The notes: generated by a model from the letters alone, not told the origin. A stretch of DNA of 64,000 nt from Alphaproteobacteria bacterium (GCA_024742735.1 JANSXV010000004.1:310001-374000), one strand, 5' to 3'. Shown: positions 25,583 through 34,162, counted from the first letter of the stretch. Numbers and translations: made by a program.

Positions 25583-26997
25583 GGGGCCGGATCAGCAAGG
25601 CCCGGCGCCGGCGCGCCGGTCTTCAGCCATTGGGCATGAAGCGCCGCAACCGCGCAGGACATGAGACGCGCCATCTCCGAATCCGCCCGGCTTGTCAGGA
25701 TCACCGGCGCACGCGCGCCGACGACGACGCCGGCGGATTCAGCGCGGGCCACGAAGGTCAGCTCCTTGGCCAGCATGTTGCCGGCTTCCAGGTTGGGCGC
25801 GACGAGAATTTCGGCGCGTCCCGCCACCTCGCCCTTCAGCCCCTTGATCCGCGCAGCCTCCAGATCGACGGCGTTGTCCATGGCCAGAGGCCCGTCCACG
25901 AGACCGCCCTTGATCTGACCGCGCTCGGACATTTTCGAAAGGGCCGCCGCATCCAGCGTGGAGGGCAGAGCCGGATTGACCGTCTCCACCGCCGAGAGGA
26001 TGGCCGCCTTGGGCAAGGTGATCCCCAGCGCCCGCGCCAGATCGATGGCGTTCTGGACGATGTCGGCCTTGGCGGCGAGATCCGGTGCGATATTCACCGC
26101 CGCGTCCGTGACGAACAGCAGATGGGGCTCGCCGGGCACATCCATGACGAAGACATGGGAGAGCCTGCGCTCCCCGCGCAGGCCGTCAGCCCGGTCCAGC
26201 ACCGCGCGCAGCAGGGTGTCGGTATGGACATGGCCCTTCATGACGCTGTCGGCGGACCCCTGGCGGACCCGGCGGCAGGCTTCCAGCGCCGCGGAGCGCG
26301 GATCTGCGGCCTCCACGATCTCCACGCCGGACAGAGTTTCGCCCGCCTCCGCCGCGGCGGCCTCGATGGCTTTGCGCTGACCGACCAGCACCGGCGTGAT
26401 CAGGCCACGCCGCCCCGCCGCCAGCGCCCCGGCGAGGGAATCCGCGCTGTGGGGCCAGACCACGGTCGTGCGCGCCGGGTCGATGCCGTCACACGCCGCC
26501 AGCAAGCGTTCGAAATGGGGGTGGCGGCGCACCAGCAGGTCCGGCAGCTCATAGGGCTCGAACCTGCGCGGACGCTCCGGAGCCGCCACCACGACCTGTC
26601 CGCTCAGCGCAACGCCTGACGGGCCTTCCATGAGAGCGGCAAGGGTCAGGCGACCCTCGGACTTCGAAGTCACCTCAAGGCCGACTCTCAGCGCATCGCC
26701 GATGCAGACCGGCGCGCCGATCTCGGTCGTCCAGTTCAGTTCCCGTGCGCCCGGCCCCGGCAAGTCCGACCCGATCAGGCCGGACACCAGCCCCGTCAGA
26801 TAGCTGAGCGGCGCGATCGCTTCGGGCCGCCCGTCCCCATCGCCATCGAGCTCCGGCAGGTGCAACGGGTTCAGATCGTCGGCGGCGTGGGAATAAAAGA
26901 TCAGGTCATTGACCGTGATGGTGTGGACCCGCTCGGCGCGATCGCCCACGGCGATCTCGTCAAAGCCCCGGCCCGTCAGCGATCCCGCCTTGCCCAT
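25579..26997 (-). CDS. MaoC-like hydratase fused to phosphate acetyl/butyryltransferase
   Basis: A 472-residue fusion. Residues about 1-145 are a MaoC/hot-dog domain (DRAERVHTITVNDLIFYSHAADDLNPLH, the hydratase-type ND...H segment). Residues about 150-470 are a phosphotransacylase of the Pta/Ptb group (VMKGHVHTDTLLRAVL, RRLSHVFVMDVP, PKAAILSAVETVNP, GLVDGPLAMDNAV, APNLEAGNMLAKEL). It makes acyl phosphate from acyl-CoA; the hydratase domain may act on enoyl-CoA. With ackA overlapping by 4 bases and an SDR 27 bases upstream, it forms a short overflow or fermentation operon. Confidence 0.9.
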   Translation of the reverse strand: MGKAGSLTGRGFDEIAVGDRAERVHTITVNDLIFYSHAADDLNPLHLPELDGDGDGRPEAIAPLSYLTGLVSGLIGSDLPGPGARELNWTTEIGAPVCIGDALRVGLEVTSKSEGRLTLAALMEGPSGVALSGQVVVAAPERPRRFEPYELPDLLVRRHPHFERLLAACDGIDPARTTVVWPHSADSLAGALAAGRRGLITPVLVGQRKAIEAAAAEAGETLSGVEIVEAADPRSAALEACRRVRQGSADSVMKGHVHTDTLLRAVLDRADGLRGERRLSHVFVMDVPGEPHLLFVTDAAVNIAPDLAAKADIVQNAIDLARALGITLPKAAILSAVETVNPALPSTLDAAALSKMSERGQIKGGLVDGPLAMDNAVDLEAARIKGLKGEVAGRAEILVAPNLEAGNMLAKELTFVARAESAGVVVGARAPVILTSRADSEMARLMSCAVAALHAQWLKTGAPAPGLADPAP

Positions 26998-27024
26998 GCG
27001 CCCTCTCCCGCCTCGCCAGGCCGC

Positions 27025-27822
27025 CTAGAAGGGCCGCCCGCCATTGGCCTGCATCACCATGCGGCGCAGCTTGCGCATGCCGCCGACCCAGCGATTGCGA
27101 TCCGCGCCCTTGTGGGCGGCGTAGTCCGCAGTCTGGGCGTGGGTGGTGACCAGGAAGTTGCGCTTGTCCTCCATGGCCGTCAGCAGCGTATCGGCGACTT
27201 CAGAGGCCTCGATATAGCCCGACAGGCCCTGCGAGCCGCCTTCCATGCCTTCCACCAGCGGCGTTTTCACGCCCTCCGGACACAGCACGTGGACCTGCAG
27301 CCCGTCATCGCCATGGGTGATCGCCAGACACTCCGCAAACGACACCGCCGCCGCCTTGGTGGCCGAATAGGCCGCATCGCCGATCTGGGCCAGCAGACCC
27401 GCCGCGCTGGCGGTCACGACAAACACGCCGCCGCGCGCAGCCATGGGCCTGGCCAGGTGCCGCGCGGCGTAGACGCTCGCCATGACGTTGACGTCCCAGC
27501 AGGCCTGCCAGGCGGAGTTCGGGGCATCGCCTGCGCCCCAGCCCGGCCCGTCGCTGACCCCGATGCCGGCGTTGGAGATGTAGATGTCCACCGGGCCCAG
27601 GCGCTTGTCGGTCTCGGTTATGAAGCGGGTCAGGCTGCGCTCGTCAGTGACATCGACCCGTCCGCCGAAGCCGCCGACCGCTTCCCCGACGGCCGCCGCA
27701 CCCGCGCCGTCCAGATCAGCGACCGCGACCTTTGCCCCCTTCGCCGCCAGGGCCTCGGCGATCGCCTTGCCGATCCCGCTCGCTCCGCCGGTGACGATGG
27801 CGACCTTGCCCGTGACATCCAT
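27025..27822 (-). CDS. Short-chain dehydrogenase/reductase
   Basis: A 265-residue SDR: TGGASGIGKAIAEAL (cofactor site, residues 10-24), NAG (about 86), catalytic Ser in VVTASAAG and YSATKAAAV (Tyr and Lys). Cofactor preference is probably NAD(P)H with a D at strand 2 (VADLDG), favouring NAD(H). The first gene of the minus-strand run into MaoC-Pta and ackA, 27 bases from it, so likely acting on a hydroxyacyl or alcohol of the same path. Substrate not readable. Confidence 0.87.
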   Translation of the reverse strand: MDVTGKVAIVTGGASGIGKAIAEALAAKGAKVAVADLDGAGAAAVGEAVGGFGGRVDVTDERSLTRFITETDKRLGPVDIYISNAGIGVSDGPGWGAGDAPNSAWQACWDVNVMASVYAARHLARPMAARGGVFVVTASAAGLLAQIGDAAYSATKAAAVSFAECLAITHGDDGLQVHVLCPEGVKTPLVEGMEGGSQGLSGYIEASEVADTLLTAMEDKRNFLVTTHAQTADYAAHKGADRNRWVGGMRKLRRMVMQANGGRPF

Positions 27823-27894
27823 GTTGCGCCCTTCCTGACTGATTGCCTGTCAGATCCGAGCGTAATCGGGCTTGGGAATGGTGCAAGCTGGCGT

Positions 27895-28311
27895 TCAGCT
27901 TCCTGAAATCGCCGCGCCCAGCGTCGCGTTCACGATGGCCAGCGCCACGCGGTACTGCTCCAGCGTTTCCGGCTTGCGGATCGAGGAGACGACATTGGGA
28001 AAGTCTGCGCAGGCGCGCTGCAAACGCCCGGCGTCGCCGGAAAACACGATCACCGGAATGCGCGCCAGCGCCTCGTCCTCCAGCAGCCGGTCGAGCAGCC
28101 AGAGCCCGTCTTCACCGGCCAGGCGCAGATCCAGCACGATGCAGTCCGGAGCGCCGGACGCCGTGATCGCCTCAAACGCGCCGCGCCCTTCCACGGCGCG
28201 GACAATCTCCGCAGCGCCCGCCTCCTCACGCAGCATCTTCTCGAACAGGAACGCGTCCTGATCGTCGTCCTCGACCAGCAGAACCCGCGTGTCGGCGGCG
28301 GTGTCGGTCAT
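27895..28311 (-). CDS. Stand-alone response-regulator receiver protein
   Basis: A 138-residue single receiver domain with no output domain. The acidic pocket (VLLVEDDDQD), phospho-acceptor Asp (CIVLDLRLAG), Ser/Thr switch (VIVFSGD) and Lys (IRKPET) are all present, so it should be phosphorylated. The LRLAGEDGLWLL segment and long loop resemble Rcp1-type receivers that partner with phytochrome kinases or chemotaxis-like relays. No kinase is adjacent. ATG 28311 is set by GGGAGG upstream. It is 72 bases upstream of the SDR gene and probably transcribed apart from it. Confidence 0.85.
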   Translation of the reverse strand: MTDTAADTRVLLVEDDDQDAFLFEKMLREEAGAAEIVRAVEGRGAFEAITASGAPDCIVLDLRLAGEDGLWLLDRLLEDEALARIPVIVFSGDAGRLQRACADFPNVVSSIRKPETLEQYRVALAIVNATLGAAISGS

Positions 28312-28645
28312 GACGCCTCCCAAAGCTCGAATCGCAAGCTAGCGCGCGCCGGACGGCAGGGAAAGCGCAAGTCGGTCATGGCATACTGCAACCGCCTCAG
28401 AGGCGGTCGGGCGGAGAGAATCATCAGAGGTTCCAAGGCGGGCGAGCGCCGGTCTTTCGGTCGCGAGCGTCGAATGTCCCTGATCCTTTGAGACGAGGCG
28501 CGCCATGGCTGGCCCCACGATATACCGGCGCGCAAACCCGATGTGATGAACGGCGCGCGCCCTTCGCGGGGACTCCCGCGCCTACTGGAACATGCAGGCG
28601 CCGATCAGGCTGCGCTGAGCCACGCGCGAGCGTGATTTGGCCCCG
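28312..28645. other. Intergenic stretch without a recognised gene
   Basis: About 330 bases. Open frames on both strands here are short, Arg/Pro-rich and lack a ribosome site, which is what high-GC non-coding DNA gives. No tRNA, terminator or repeat of note. It marks the start of the accessory stretch that ends at the tRNA gene at 31032. Confidence 0.5.
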
Positions 28646-29077
28646 TCAGCTCAGCATCAGGCGCAGAATCCGGCGACACGGCGCGACCGTGCAGCCTTGT
28701 ACGTCGTCCAGTGCATTTGATGTGTAATAGTGGATGTCCATCGCGCGCCCCAGCACCTTGGAAGATGAGGCAAGTGATGCCGCGATTTCCGCACTTGGCC
28801 CGCGGTCATCGCGATCAGCAGGTGCGAAAAAGCCTCGAATGCTCGCTCCGTCGCCTTCATGGCTGCCCTGGTCGCAGCGCAGCGTTATCCCGGACTGGTT
28901 GGCTTCGATGAAAGCGATCCGACAGGTGGCGATGCCGAACTCGCGAATTTCAGCAGGCGCAAGCTGTTGGCTGGCAGGCTGCTCGCCCTGGCGCTGAGGC
29001 ATGGCCCGCTGCTGCGCTTCAGCAATCGGCGCCAGCAGTACACCGATCACCAATCCTGAAATAAGAGACTTCATCAT
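28646..29077 (-). CDS. Small secreted protein, 143 aa, unknown family
   Basis: Begins with a clear signal peptide (SLISGLVIGVLLAPIAEA, cleavage likely after AEAQ) and a Gln-rich linker. The mature part has CRIAFIEANQSGITLRCDQG and a second Cys pair (QGCTVAPCRR), so disulfides are likely. AGGAGAGG lies upstream of two adjacent ATGs at 29077 and 29074. I do not recognise the family. Located in the accessory stretch between the receiver gene and the BMT5-like gene. Confidence 0.65.
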   Translation of the reverse strand: MMKSLISGLVIGVLLAPIAEAQQRAMPQRQGEQPASQQLAPAEIREFGIATCRIAFIEANQSGITLRCDQGSHEGDGASIRGFFAPADRDDRGPSAEIAASLASSSKVLGRAMDIHYYTSNALDDVQGCTVAPCRRILRLMLS

Positions 29078-29510
29078 AACGCTTTTTCCTCTCCTGCAAC
29101 CGACGCTTCGTGGTCATGGGTGGGTCGCCCCCGAAGCGGATGTGCGAGGTTGACCTGAACGCCTAGTCTGAACTCTCGCCAGCCTATTAAGGCAGTAGAT
29201 TACTCTGCCTCAGCGTCAATTTTCTACTCGATTGGGCGACGTTAGCCCAGCGCCGAGTGGCTGCGGCACGGTTTGCAGTGGCTCATGACCACGTCAGGGC
29301 GTTCGTTGCCGTTGCAATAACCCCTCTCCATCGCGTGCTCGATCGATGCGTGAAGGGGCGCTCTATTGACGAGCGCTACGAAATGAGTGGGCGCAAGCGC
29401 CCCTGCGCTCGATCCAGAGAGGCGATGTCGGATTGGCCCCCAACAGAACCCTCGAGCCAATATCAGGCGACCTCCCAGGCGAATTCAGCGCCAAATCGGT
29501 CGGATAATAG
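29078..29510. other. Non-coding or decayed stretch
   Basis: About 430 bases without a supportable gene, with an A/T-rich part near 29190-29235. A minus-strand frame at 29242-29460 ends in HCKPCRSHSALG and could be a decayed gene, but it has no ribosome site. A weak inverted repeat CGCTTCG/CGAAGCG lies near 29105-29140. No attachment-site duplication of the neighbouring tRNA was found here. Confidence 0.4.
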
Positions 29511-29648
29511 GTGGACTTAAGCGGACATTTCTCGAACCCCGAAGCGCTGATCGAGGCGCTGGAGGAGATGGAGAAAGTGCTCACCGGATCGGCCGGCAGC
29601 GAAAATGATGGCCCTATCACACAGGCCTTGGAGCCTGATCCTAGCTGA
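29511..29648 (+). pseudogene. 45-codon frame, small gene or C-terminal gene remnant
   Basis: A GTG at 29511 follows an in-frame TAG and gives VDLSGHFSNPEALIEALEEM and on to ...ALEPDPS, a helix-rich acidic segment. It reads like the end of a larger coding sequence, but the frame is closed upstream. The ribosome site is weak (GGATAA). It may be a true small gene or the leftover 3' end of a gene lost from this accessory stretch; I cannot decide. Confidence 0.3.
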
Positions 29649-29698
29649 GGACAGCGCCGCCGGCGGATTCGCCGCAAAGAAATCCGCTCCCCTGCATC

Positions 29699-30442
29699 AT
29701 GAGTGAGAATGCCGACTTCGTTTACGTTCACGCGAGGTCGAACGTGGCTGTTTTGCACACTCGTGGAAATCGTCAACTGAATGCGAAGGAGGACGCGGCG
29801 GCCGCCTTTGAACGCCTTTTCGTGCTTCTTGAGCAGAAGCGGCGGACGTTCGATTTCGCGGCTACAACCCGGATTGGTAAGTGCGTGTTCGTGGGTGAAG
29901 GCGATCTGAGCTTCGCACGTGCCTTGGCTCGCGACACGAAAAGCTGCGCTGGAAATATTATAGCGACAACCTTTGAAGCCGAGCGCAGCGTTTGTCCGGA
30001 GGGAAGGATAAACGCCCGCTCCCTGAGTGATCTAGGCGCCAAGGTGTTACACGGCGTCGACGCCCGAAACCTAAATGATCGAAACTTGCCGACAATGGCG
30101 GAGCTGATCGCGTTTCAGTTCCCGAACACGGGTACGCGAAGATCGGTCCACGGTCGCACAGATAATCATGTTCTGTTGCGCCGGTTCCTCCGGGCGGCGG
30201 CCTCGCGACTAAAGTTGAGCGGTCGGATCGCAGCAACGCTCGTGAATAGCCCGCATCATCTCGGTGCGTTTGATCCAACCGCTGCAGCGGAGTGGGCGGG
30301 CTGCGAGGTCGTGGAGGTGCTTCCGTTTTATCGGTCCGCCTGGCCGGGCTATGGTCACATCAACACCAACGATGCGAGCGAGAGCGCCTTGTCGAAATAC
30401 CGGTCTTGCAGCACCTGGGTCTTTAAACCGGTGAGGCGATAG
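29699..30442 (+). CDS. BMT5/DUF2431-like rRNA methyltransferase-type protein
   Basis: A 247-residue protein with a 58-residue N-terminal extension and a DUF2431 (BMT5-like) Rossmann domain: CVFVGEGDLSFARALA (SAM-loop equivalent), NIIATTFEAE, VLHGVDARNL, LIAFQFPNTG and RSAWPGYGHINTND. In yeast BMT5 is the 25S rRNA m3U2634 methyltransferase, and this domain is mainly eukaryotic. One base separates it from the following AlkB-like gene, so the two are co-translated. A role in RNA modification or repair is inferred from both families. Confidence 0.75.
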   Translation: MSENADFVYVHARSNVAVLHTRGNRQLNAKEDAAAAFERLFVLLEQKRRTFDFAATTRIGKCVFVGEGDLSFARALARDTKSCAGNIIATTFEAERSVCPEGRINARSLSDLGAKVLHGVDARNLNDRNLPTMAELIAFQFPNTGTRRSVHGRTDNHVLLRRFLRAAASRLKLSGRIAATLVNSPHHLGAFDPTAAAEWAGCEVVEVLPFYRSAWPGYGHINTNDASESALSKYRSCSTWVFKPVRR

Positions 30443-30443
30443 G

Positions 30444-31013
30444 ATGGCGGACTCGGTGAGCGTACCGCCCGGCGCACGCCTCATTCGCGACTTCGTGCCG
30501 GAGCAAGCCGCGGAGCGCCTGCTGGCGGCGATAGACGCATCGACCTGGTGCGCGGATCTGAAACGGCGCGTGCAGCACTACGGCTGGCGGTACGACTATC
30601 GCGAGCGGCGCGTGACGGAGGAGATGCGGCTCGGCTCGCTGCCGGACTGGCTTCTTCCCGCCGCCGAGGCTGTTGGAGACCTGCCGGAATTTGATCGGCG
30701 GCCCGACCAGGTGATCGTGAACGAGTATCTTCCCGGGCAGGGCATCTCCGCACATGTCGATTGCGAACCGTGCTTCGGGCCGGCGGTCGCTTCGCTCAGT
30801 CTTGGAGGCGATGTTGAAATGGTCTTCAGAAAGCGCTCAACCGTCGAACGGAGCAGCGTCATTCTTGAGCCCGCAATGCTCCTGATTTTGTCTGACGAGG
30901 CGCGCTATAACTGGACGCACGAGATTCCGGCGCGCAAATCTGACATGATCAGAGGAATGCGCCAGCCGAGAAAACGCCGCCTGTCGCTGACCTTCCGGAC
31001 AGTGACCCTGTAG
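30444..31013 (+). CDS. AlkB-like 2-oxoglutarate/Fe(II) dioxygenase
   Basis: A 189-residue AlkB-family enzyme: VIVNEYLPGQGISAHVDCEP holds the HxD iron site (HVD), WTHEIPARK supplies the distal His, and RKRRLSLTFRTV ends with the Arg that binds 2-oxoglutarate. These enzymes remove methyl groups from DNA or RNA bases by oxidation. It is one base downstream of the BMT5-like gene. The ALKBH8-like compact form, without a methyltransferase fusion, is interesting beside a separate methyltransferase-like gene. Substrate not determined. Confidence 0.88.
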   Translation: MADSVSVPPGARLIRDFVPEQAAERLLAAIDASTWCADLKRRVQHYGWRYDYRERRVTEEMRLGSLPDWLLPAAEAVGDLPEFDRRPDQVIVNEYLPGQGISAHVDCEPCFGPAVASLSLGGDVEMVFRKRSTVERSSVILEPAMLLILSDEARYNWTHEIPARKSDMIRGMRQPRKRRLSLTFRTVTL

Positions 31014-31031
31014 GCGCGTGAATTATGGAAA

Positions 31032-31108
31032 TGGTGGGCCCGGAGGGACTCGAACCCCCAACCAAGCGGTTATGAGCCGCCGGCTCTAACCAATTGAGCT
31101 ACAGGCCC
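31032..31108 (-). tRNA. tRNA with CAU anticodon, probably tRNA-Ile2
   Basis: A complete 77-base cloverleaf with encoded CCA at 31032-31034. Acceptor stem GGGCCTG/CGGGCCC, anticodon loop CTCATAA (CAT) on a GGCGG/CCGCT stem, TTCGAGT T-loop with a GGGGG/CCCTC stem. The CATAACCGCTTGGT stretch resembles the E. coli lysidine-type Ile2 tRNA more than elongator Met. Its 3' end faces the accessory stretch at 28.3-31 kb. Confidence 0.92.
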
Positions 31109-31251
31109 GGCGCGGGTGACGCGCGAGGCGGTTTTCATAGCGCGGCGCCGGCTTCGCGCAAAGCGTGTCGTGAAGTTGTCGCGCGGCGGCCTGATTTTCG
31201 CCGCGGCCGCTTGGCGTTATGGTGGCCTGATCCCATCCTGGAGGCTCACCC

Positions 31252-31971
31252 ATGTTCCGCACGCTTTTCGCCGCCGCCGCGCTTGCATCCGCGCCGCTCG
31301 CCCTGTCCCCGGCCGTGTTCGCCCAGGAAAGCGCGCCGACCCCGGCGACCCTGTCGCTCAGCGCCACGGGCGAAGTGTCGCTTGTGCCCGACCAGGCGAC
31401 GGTCTCCGCCGGCGTCGTGACCCAGGGCGACAGCGCAGCCGAGGCGGTTCGCGCCAACGCCCTGGCCATGAGCCGGGTCTTCGCCGAGCTGCGCCGGGCG
31501 GGCGTGGCGGAACGCGACTTGCAGACCAGCCAGCTCTCGGTCAATCCGATCTACCAGTCCTATGACCGCAGCAGTTCACGCGAACCGCGCATCACTGGCT
31601 ATGAGGCGCGCAACACGGTCTCCGCCATGGTGCGCGATATCGACGAGGTCGGCGATGTCATTGACGCGGTCTTTGAGGCCGGCGCCAACACCCTGAACGG
31701 TGTCAGCTTTTCGTCCTCTGAGGCGGAGGAGGCTCAGGACGAGGCGCGCCGGCGCGCGGTCGCGGAGCTCATGGCCCTTCGCGATCTCTACGCGGACGCC
31801 GCCGGGTTCCAGGTGGTCCGCCTGATGTCCTTTTCGGAAAGCGGCGGCGGACGGCCTTATCCGGTCATGGCCCGCACCGAAGCTTTCTCCTCCGACGCCT
31901 CGACGCCGGTCGCCGCCGGCGAGCTGACGATTTCCGCGACGGTCAGCGCGGTCTGGGAGATCGAGGGTTAG
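31252..31971 (+). CDS. SIMPL-domain (DUF541) periplasmic protein
   Basis: A 239-residue secreted protein with signal peptide (TLFAAAALASAPLALSPAVFAQ) and a SIMPL/BP26-type domain: LSLSATGEVSLVPDQATVSAGV, SQLSVNPIYQSYD, ITGYEARNTVSAMVRD and the final ISATVSAVWEI. The family forms channel-like oligomers in the periplasm, with no settled role. GGAGG lies nine bases before the ATG. It converges with the HAD gene, 3 bases apart, and reads away from the tRNA. Confidence 0.92.
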   Translation: MFRTLFAAAALASAPLALSPAVFAQESAPTPATLSLSATGEVSLVPDQATVSAGVVTQGDSAAEAVRANALAMSRVFAELRRAGVAERDLQTSQLSVNPIYQSYDRSSSREPRITGYEARNTVSAMVRDIDEVGDVIDAVFEAGANTLNGVSFSSSEAEEAQDEARRRAVAELMALRDLYADAAGFQVVRLMSFSESGGGRPYPVMARTEAFSSDASTPVAAGELTISATVSAVWEIEG

Positions 31972-31974
31972 GTC

Positions 31975-32820
31975 CTACCAGACCAGCGCCGGGGCGATGT
32001 GACGGGCGGACAGGCTCTGCTCGGCCAGCACCGCCTCGGCCTCGCGCCGGTCAAACCCGCCTGAAAACCGTTCCGCGTGAATGCCGGCGGCGATGAACAG
32101 GACGTCGAGCCCTTCGGCGACCGCGCCCTTGATGTCGGTGTCCGGCCCGTCCCCGATGGCCAGGATCCGCGCCTTGCCGGTCGGGCCGCGCAAGCCCTCG
32201 ATCCGGTCACAGGCGAGATCATAGATTGGCGGGTTCGGCTTGCCGGCGATGATCACCTCCCCGCCCATCTCTTCATAGCGCTGCGCCAGCGCCCCGGCGC
32301 AGTAGGCCAGCTGATCGCCCAGCTGGACCACGATGTCGGGATTGGCGCACACCATAGGGAGCCTGCGCAGCTGGGCCTCGCGGAGCAGGTCTTCATAGTC
32401 GTCCGGCGTCTCGGTTTCGTAGTCGATCAGTCCCGTGCAGGAGATGAACGAGGCCTGGTCCAGCGGCGCGAAGTCCAGGCCCGAGCCTTCATAAAGCGGA
32501 TCATCGAACTCCGGTCCCAGCTTGTAGGCTGGCCCCGGCGCTCGGCGTTTAAGCTCCGCGAAGGTCGCCTCGCCGGAGGTCACCGCGTCATCGAACGCCT
32601 CGCGCGGCGCGCCGAGCTGAGTCAGGTGCGTGATCAGCGATTTCGCCCGGCGTGGAGAGTTGGACAGCAGCACGACGGTTCCGCCCTGCTCGCGATACGT
32701 CACCAGCGCGTCCAGAGCTTCGGGGATGATGCTTCGGCCGTCGCGGATCACGCCCCAGACATCACACAGGATCGCGTCGTAATCGGCGGCGAGGTCGGAC
32801 AGGCGGGGAAATGAGGTCAT
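31975..32820 (-). CDS. HAD-family hydrolase, TIGR01459-type class IIA
   Basis: A 281-residue NagD-like phosphatase. Motif I is DAILCDVWGVIRDG (nucleophile and acid Asp), motif II LLSNSPRRA, and motif III/IV AGKPNPPIYDLA with ILAIGDGPDTDIKGA. A class II cap lies between. The TIGR01459 alphaproteobacterial group matches VWGVIRDG. Substrate unknown. The minus-strand gene starts 41 bases after the TipF-like stop (32861) and could be read from it. Confidence 0.92.
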   Translation of the reverse strand: MTSFPRLSDLAADYDAILCDVWGVIRDGRSIIPEALDALVTYREQGGTVVLLSNSPRRAKSLITHLTQLGAPREAFDDAVTSGEATFAELKRRAPGPAYKLGPEFDDPLYEGSGLDFAPLDQASFISCTGLIDYETETPDDYEDLLREAQLRRLPMVCANPDIVVQLGDQLAYCAGALAQRYEEMGGEVIIAGKPNPPIYDLACDRIEGLRGPTGKARILAIGDGPDTDIKGAVAEGLDVLFIAAGIHAERFSGGFDRREAEAVLAEQSLSARHIAPALVW

Positions 32821-32860
32821 ACGGGCGAATTAAGCCGGACGAACGTCCGGTTCAATCGCC

Positions 32861-34060
32861 CTACCCCGCGCGCCTCACATCTCGGTCGGCTTCGGTGATC
32901 ACCTCATCGCGGACCGGGCGCGGGGCGCCGAAGAGGTGGCCCTGGGCGTAGGCGACATCCAGATCGAGGATTTCCACGACCGTGGCGTCGGTCTCCACCT
33001 TCTCCGCGATCAGATCGACGCCATAGCGGGCGAACAGGCCGGCCACGTCTTCGGCCCGGATTGCGCCGGGTTCGCGGCCGGCGATCGGCTCGCCGCCATT
33101 GACCGCTTCGATGAGGCGGGTCCCGGCGACCTTCAGATAGCGCACGCCCGCGCGCTGCAGCTCGGCGAGATCGACGGACAGGTCATCCACGCCGTCCAGC
33201 GAGAAGCGGAAGCCGTAGTCGGACAGGCGCGCCATGTTCCGCGCGGCGATGGCGGAGCGCCCCTCGAAGGCCGCCCGGCTCATCTCGAAGATCAGCGCGC
33301 CGGACAGGTCGGAGTTGCGGCGAAGGAAATCGAGGAAGGCGGGGAAGAAGTCCTCATCGGCCAGAGAGCGGATCGAGACGTTGCAGAACACGCCCACGCG
33401 CTTGTCCTGCTTGGTCAGGCGGCGAACGATCTGAACGCAGCGCAGCAGCAGAAGATTGTCCACGTCGGCGATGAGCCCGGCTTCTTCAGCGGCGGAAAGG
33501 AACTCGGCCGGCGGGACCACCTGGCCGTCCGCGGTGCGGATCCGGGTATAGCCCTCGTAAAAGTAAGTGCGGCGCTGGGGCAGTCCGACTACGGGCTGGA
33601 GATAGAGATCGACCCGGTTTTCATCGAGCGCTTCACGGACAAGCGCGGCGGCGTCCGGGCGGCCCGCCGAGGCGGCCATCTCGGGCGCGGTCTGCAGCCG
33701 GGCGAGCAGTTCGGCGACCAGGCGGTCATCCGGCTTTCCGGCGGGGGATGTGGCAGACGGAGTCACAGCCGCCTCTGCGCCAGCCGCACCGATGGCGTCG
33801 ATGCGCGCCTGGGCGGATTCCAGCTCTTCCAGCATGGACAGGTTGGCGGCCTTGAGCTGGTGGAGCTCCTTTTCGAACAGGGCGCGCTCTTCGGCCCGGG
33901 CGGCCGCGGCGTGGACCTGGCCTGCGATCAGGAAGACCAGCGCGCCCATGAGCCAGGCGAGCTCGGTGCTCATCAGGCCGAACCGGTCAAAGCCCAGCGC
34001 GGCGACCACAGCCACCATCGCGTAGGTCAGAACGACCAGGATGTCGCCGGCCTTCGGCAC
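32861..34060 (-). CDS. tipF: TipF-like membrane protein with degenerate EAL domain
   Basis: A 399-residue protein with two N-terminal membrane helices (about 5-25 and 30-50), a coiled coil (about 55-95) and an EAL domain (about 140-395). Catalytic signatures are altered: EGY instead of EAL (YEGYTRIR), SLDGVDD instead of DDFG, and LKVAGTRLI instead of a KID motif; AEKVET and YAQGHLFG remain. Such domains bind c-di-GMP or act as scaffolds. The order matches Caulobacter TipF, which places the flagellum; that name is inferred. The start is a GTG with GAAGGGG upstream. Confidence 0.7.
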   Translation of the reverse strand: MPKAGDILVVLTYAMVAVVAALGFDRFGLMSTELAWLMGALVFLIAGQVHAAAARAEERALFEKELHQLKAANLSMLEELESAQARIDAIGAAGAEAAVTPSATSPAGKPDDRLVAELLARLQTAPEMAASAGRPDAAALVREALDENRVDLYLQPVVGLPQRRTYFYEGYTRIRTADGQVVPPAEFLSAAEEAGLIADVDNLLLLRCVQIVRRLTKQDKRVGVFCNVSIRSLADEDFFPAFLDFLRRNSDLSGALIFEMSRAAFEGRSAIAARNMARLSDYGFRFSLDGVDDLSVDLAELQRAGVRYLKVAGTRLIEAVNGGEPIAGREPGAIRAEDVAGLFARYGVDLIAEKVETDATVVEILDLDVAYAQGHLFGAPRPVRDEVITEADRDVRRAG

Positions 34061-34162
34061 CGCTCAAACCCCTTCCCGTCTTCTCCCCGCGCATGCCGAA
34101 TCACGGCGCACGCTGACCACAGCATAGGCTGCGTTAAGACAGGTTGAGAGGGGGTAAACGAA

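Noticed and set aside
29242..29460. 72-codon minus-strand frame ending in HCKPCRSHSALG
   Set aside because: Attractive Cys/His end, but no ribosome site, no start support and an overlapping plus-strand frame of equal length; not enough for a gene.
28312..31108. Prophage or integrative island attached to the tRNA gene at 31032
   Set aside because: The gene content and the tRNA 3' end suggest it, but no integrase gene and no repeat of the tRNA 3' end was found between 27.9 and 30.0 kb, so I report only an accessory stretch.
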